This document shows, piece by piece, positions 63,474-64,000 of a stretch of DNA of 64,000 bases; within the stretch, counting starts at the first letter, position 1, and every line of letters begins with the position of its first letter. The stretch is taken from contig NZ_JABWCS010000212.1 of NCBI RefSeq assembly GCF_013359945.1, positions 1 to 64,000 of the forward strand, given 5' to 3'. Under the pieces are notes generated by a model that saw only the letters and a list, made by a program, of their open reading frames with translations, was not told the DNA's origin and did no database searches. Position numbers and translations under genes: made by a program. The stretch is from Paenibacillus agri (lineage in GTDB: Bacteria > Bacillota > Bacilli > Paenibacillales > Paenibacillaceae).

Positions 63474-64000
63474 GTGAAATTACAGCAATTCAAATATGCA
63501 GTGGAGATTGCCGATAAAAGCTCTTTTAGTGAAGCCGCCAGAAGTCTGTTCATCTCCCAGCCCAGCCTCTCCAACGCTATTAAGGAACTGGAGGAGGAGA
63601 TTAATCTCCCGATCTTCATCCGGACCCATAAAGGGGTGAGCGTGACGAAGGAGGGGGCGGAGTTCCTGAGCTATGCACGGCAGATGCTGGAGCATTATCA
63701 GCTCATGGAAGAGAAATATTTGCATTCCAAGCCGGCCAAGCAGCATTTTTCGGTATCTACCCAACACTTTACGTTCGCTATTAATGCATTTGTGAATCTG
63801 ATCAAGGACTATGGCGCTGATGAATATGAATTCACGATTAGAGAGACGAAAACCTATGACATTATCGAGGATGTCAGAAGCCTCCGCAGCGAGATCGGGG
63901 TGCTATATATCAACACCTTCAACGCTCGTATCATCTTGAAGAATCTCAAAGAAAATGATCTGGTCTTCTCAGTGCTGTTCACTGCTCGGCCGCACATCTT
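63474..64000 (+). CDS. LysR-family transcriptional regulator, 3' end beyond window
   Basis: 175 codons seen. N-terminal HTH QFKYAVEIADKSSFSEAARSLFISQPSLSNAIKELEEEI, linker helix, and the beginning of the ligand domain. GTG 63474 follows GGAGGAGG. Same direction as the two enolase-type genes; a regulatory link is possible but not shown. Confidence 0.92.
   Translation, partial: MKLQQFKYAVEIADKSSFSEAARSLFISQPSLSNAIKELEEEINLPIFIRTHKGVSVTKEGAEFLSYARQMLEHYQLMEEKYLHSKPAKQHFSVSTQHFTFAINAFVNLIKDYGADEYEFTIRETKTYDIIEDVRSLRSEIGVLYINTFNARIILKNLKENDLVFSVLFTARPHI

Overview
The window looks like a chromosomal segment of a Paenibacillus-type Firmicute (Bacillales). The support is strong AGGAGG ribosome sites with ATG/GTG/TTG starts, B. 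subtilis-like inositol, oxalate decarboxylase and Btr-type genes, a collagen-like surface/spore protein, moderate GC, and many compact hairpin-plus-T terminators. I see no rRNA, tRNA, CRISPR, insertion sequence or prophage. Assignments come from reading the sequence and recalled family motifs; no database search was run.

Layout. 1-9.4 kb: collagen-like protein (cut by the window edge), methionine aminopeptidase, CBS protein, bicupin oxalate decarboxylase homologue, two exported/membrane proteins of unknown function, a two-component system, and an ArsR regulator divergent from a drug-efflux type MFS pump across a perfect palindrome. 9.4-18.5 kb: a sulfonate/taurine-type ABC transporter (ATPase, two permeases, lipoprotein) interleaved with two paralogous pairs of FAD oxidoreductase plus 2x[4Fe-4S] ferredoxin, resembling an APS-reductase alpha/beta layout but with no sulfonate monooxygenase nearby. 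18.5-24.5 kb: frameshifted TetR gene and quinone-oxidoreductase-like gene, an ABC-2/YhgE-type membrane protein with a PadR regulator, VOC, GNAT and zinc-ribbon genes. 24.5-33.6 kb: inositol catabolism (iolD, iolE, iolC, iolA/mmsA, iolG, iolB) with a LacI regulator and a HAD protein. 34.3-39.7 kb: GntR/LacI-type regulator, a secreted beta/gamma-crystallin plus Vps62-like protein, and a GH38-like glycosidase. 39.7-47.5 kb: five-component oligopeptide-type ABC transporter with its own LacI regulator, behind a dense operator region. 47.5-57.3 kb: MgtC, LLM oxidoreductase, DinB-like protein, PhnB-like VOC protein, serine hydrolase, second two-component system, TetR, Notum/pectinacetylesterase-like esterase. 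57.4-60.4 kb: Fur-box-preceded siderophore-binding lipoprotein and Btr-like AraC regulator, plus a possible small RNA. 60.5-64 kb: two enolase-superfamily dehydratases and a LysR regulator running off the end.

The strongest unexplained signal is a family of four intergenic elements (about 9.78, 14.87, 33.93 and 63.10 kb). Each has four copies of a 16-21 bp motif at nearly identical start-to-start spacing (50/51, 56 or 62, 50/51 bp). In three of them two copies point forward and two point back. Three different core sequences share this geometry. Other strong signals are the duplicated flavoprotein-ferredoxin module in the sulfur-type transporter locus, a paired operator 160 bp apart in front of the crystallin/Vps62 gene, and an AAGCGCTT operator shared by the inositol operon and the neighbouring oligopeptide-type transporter.
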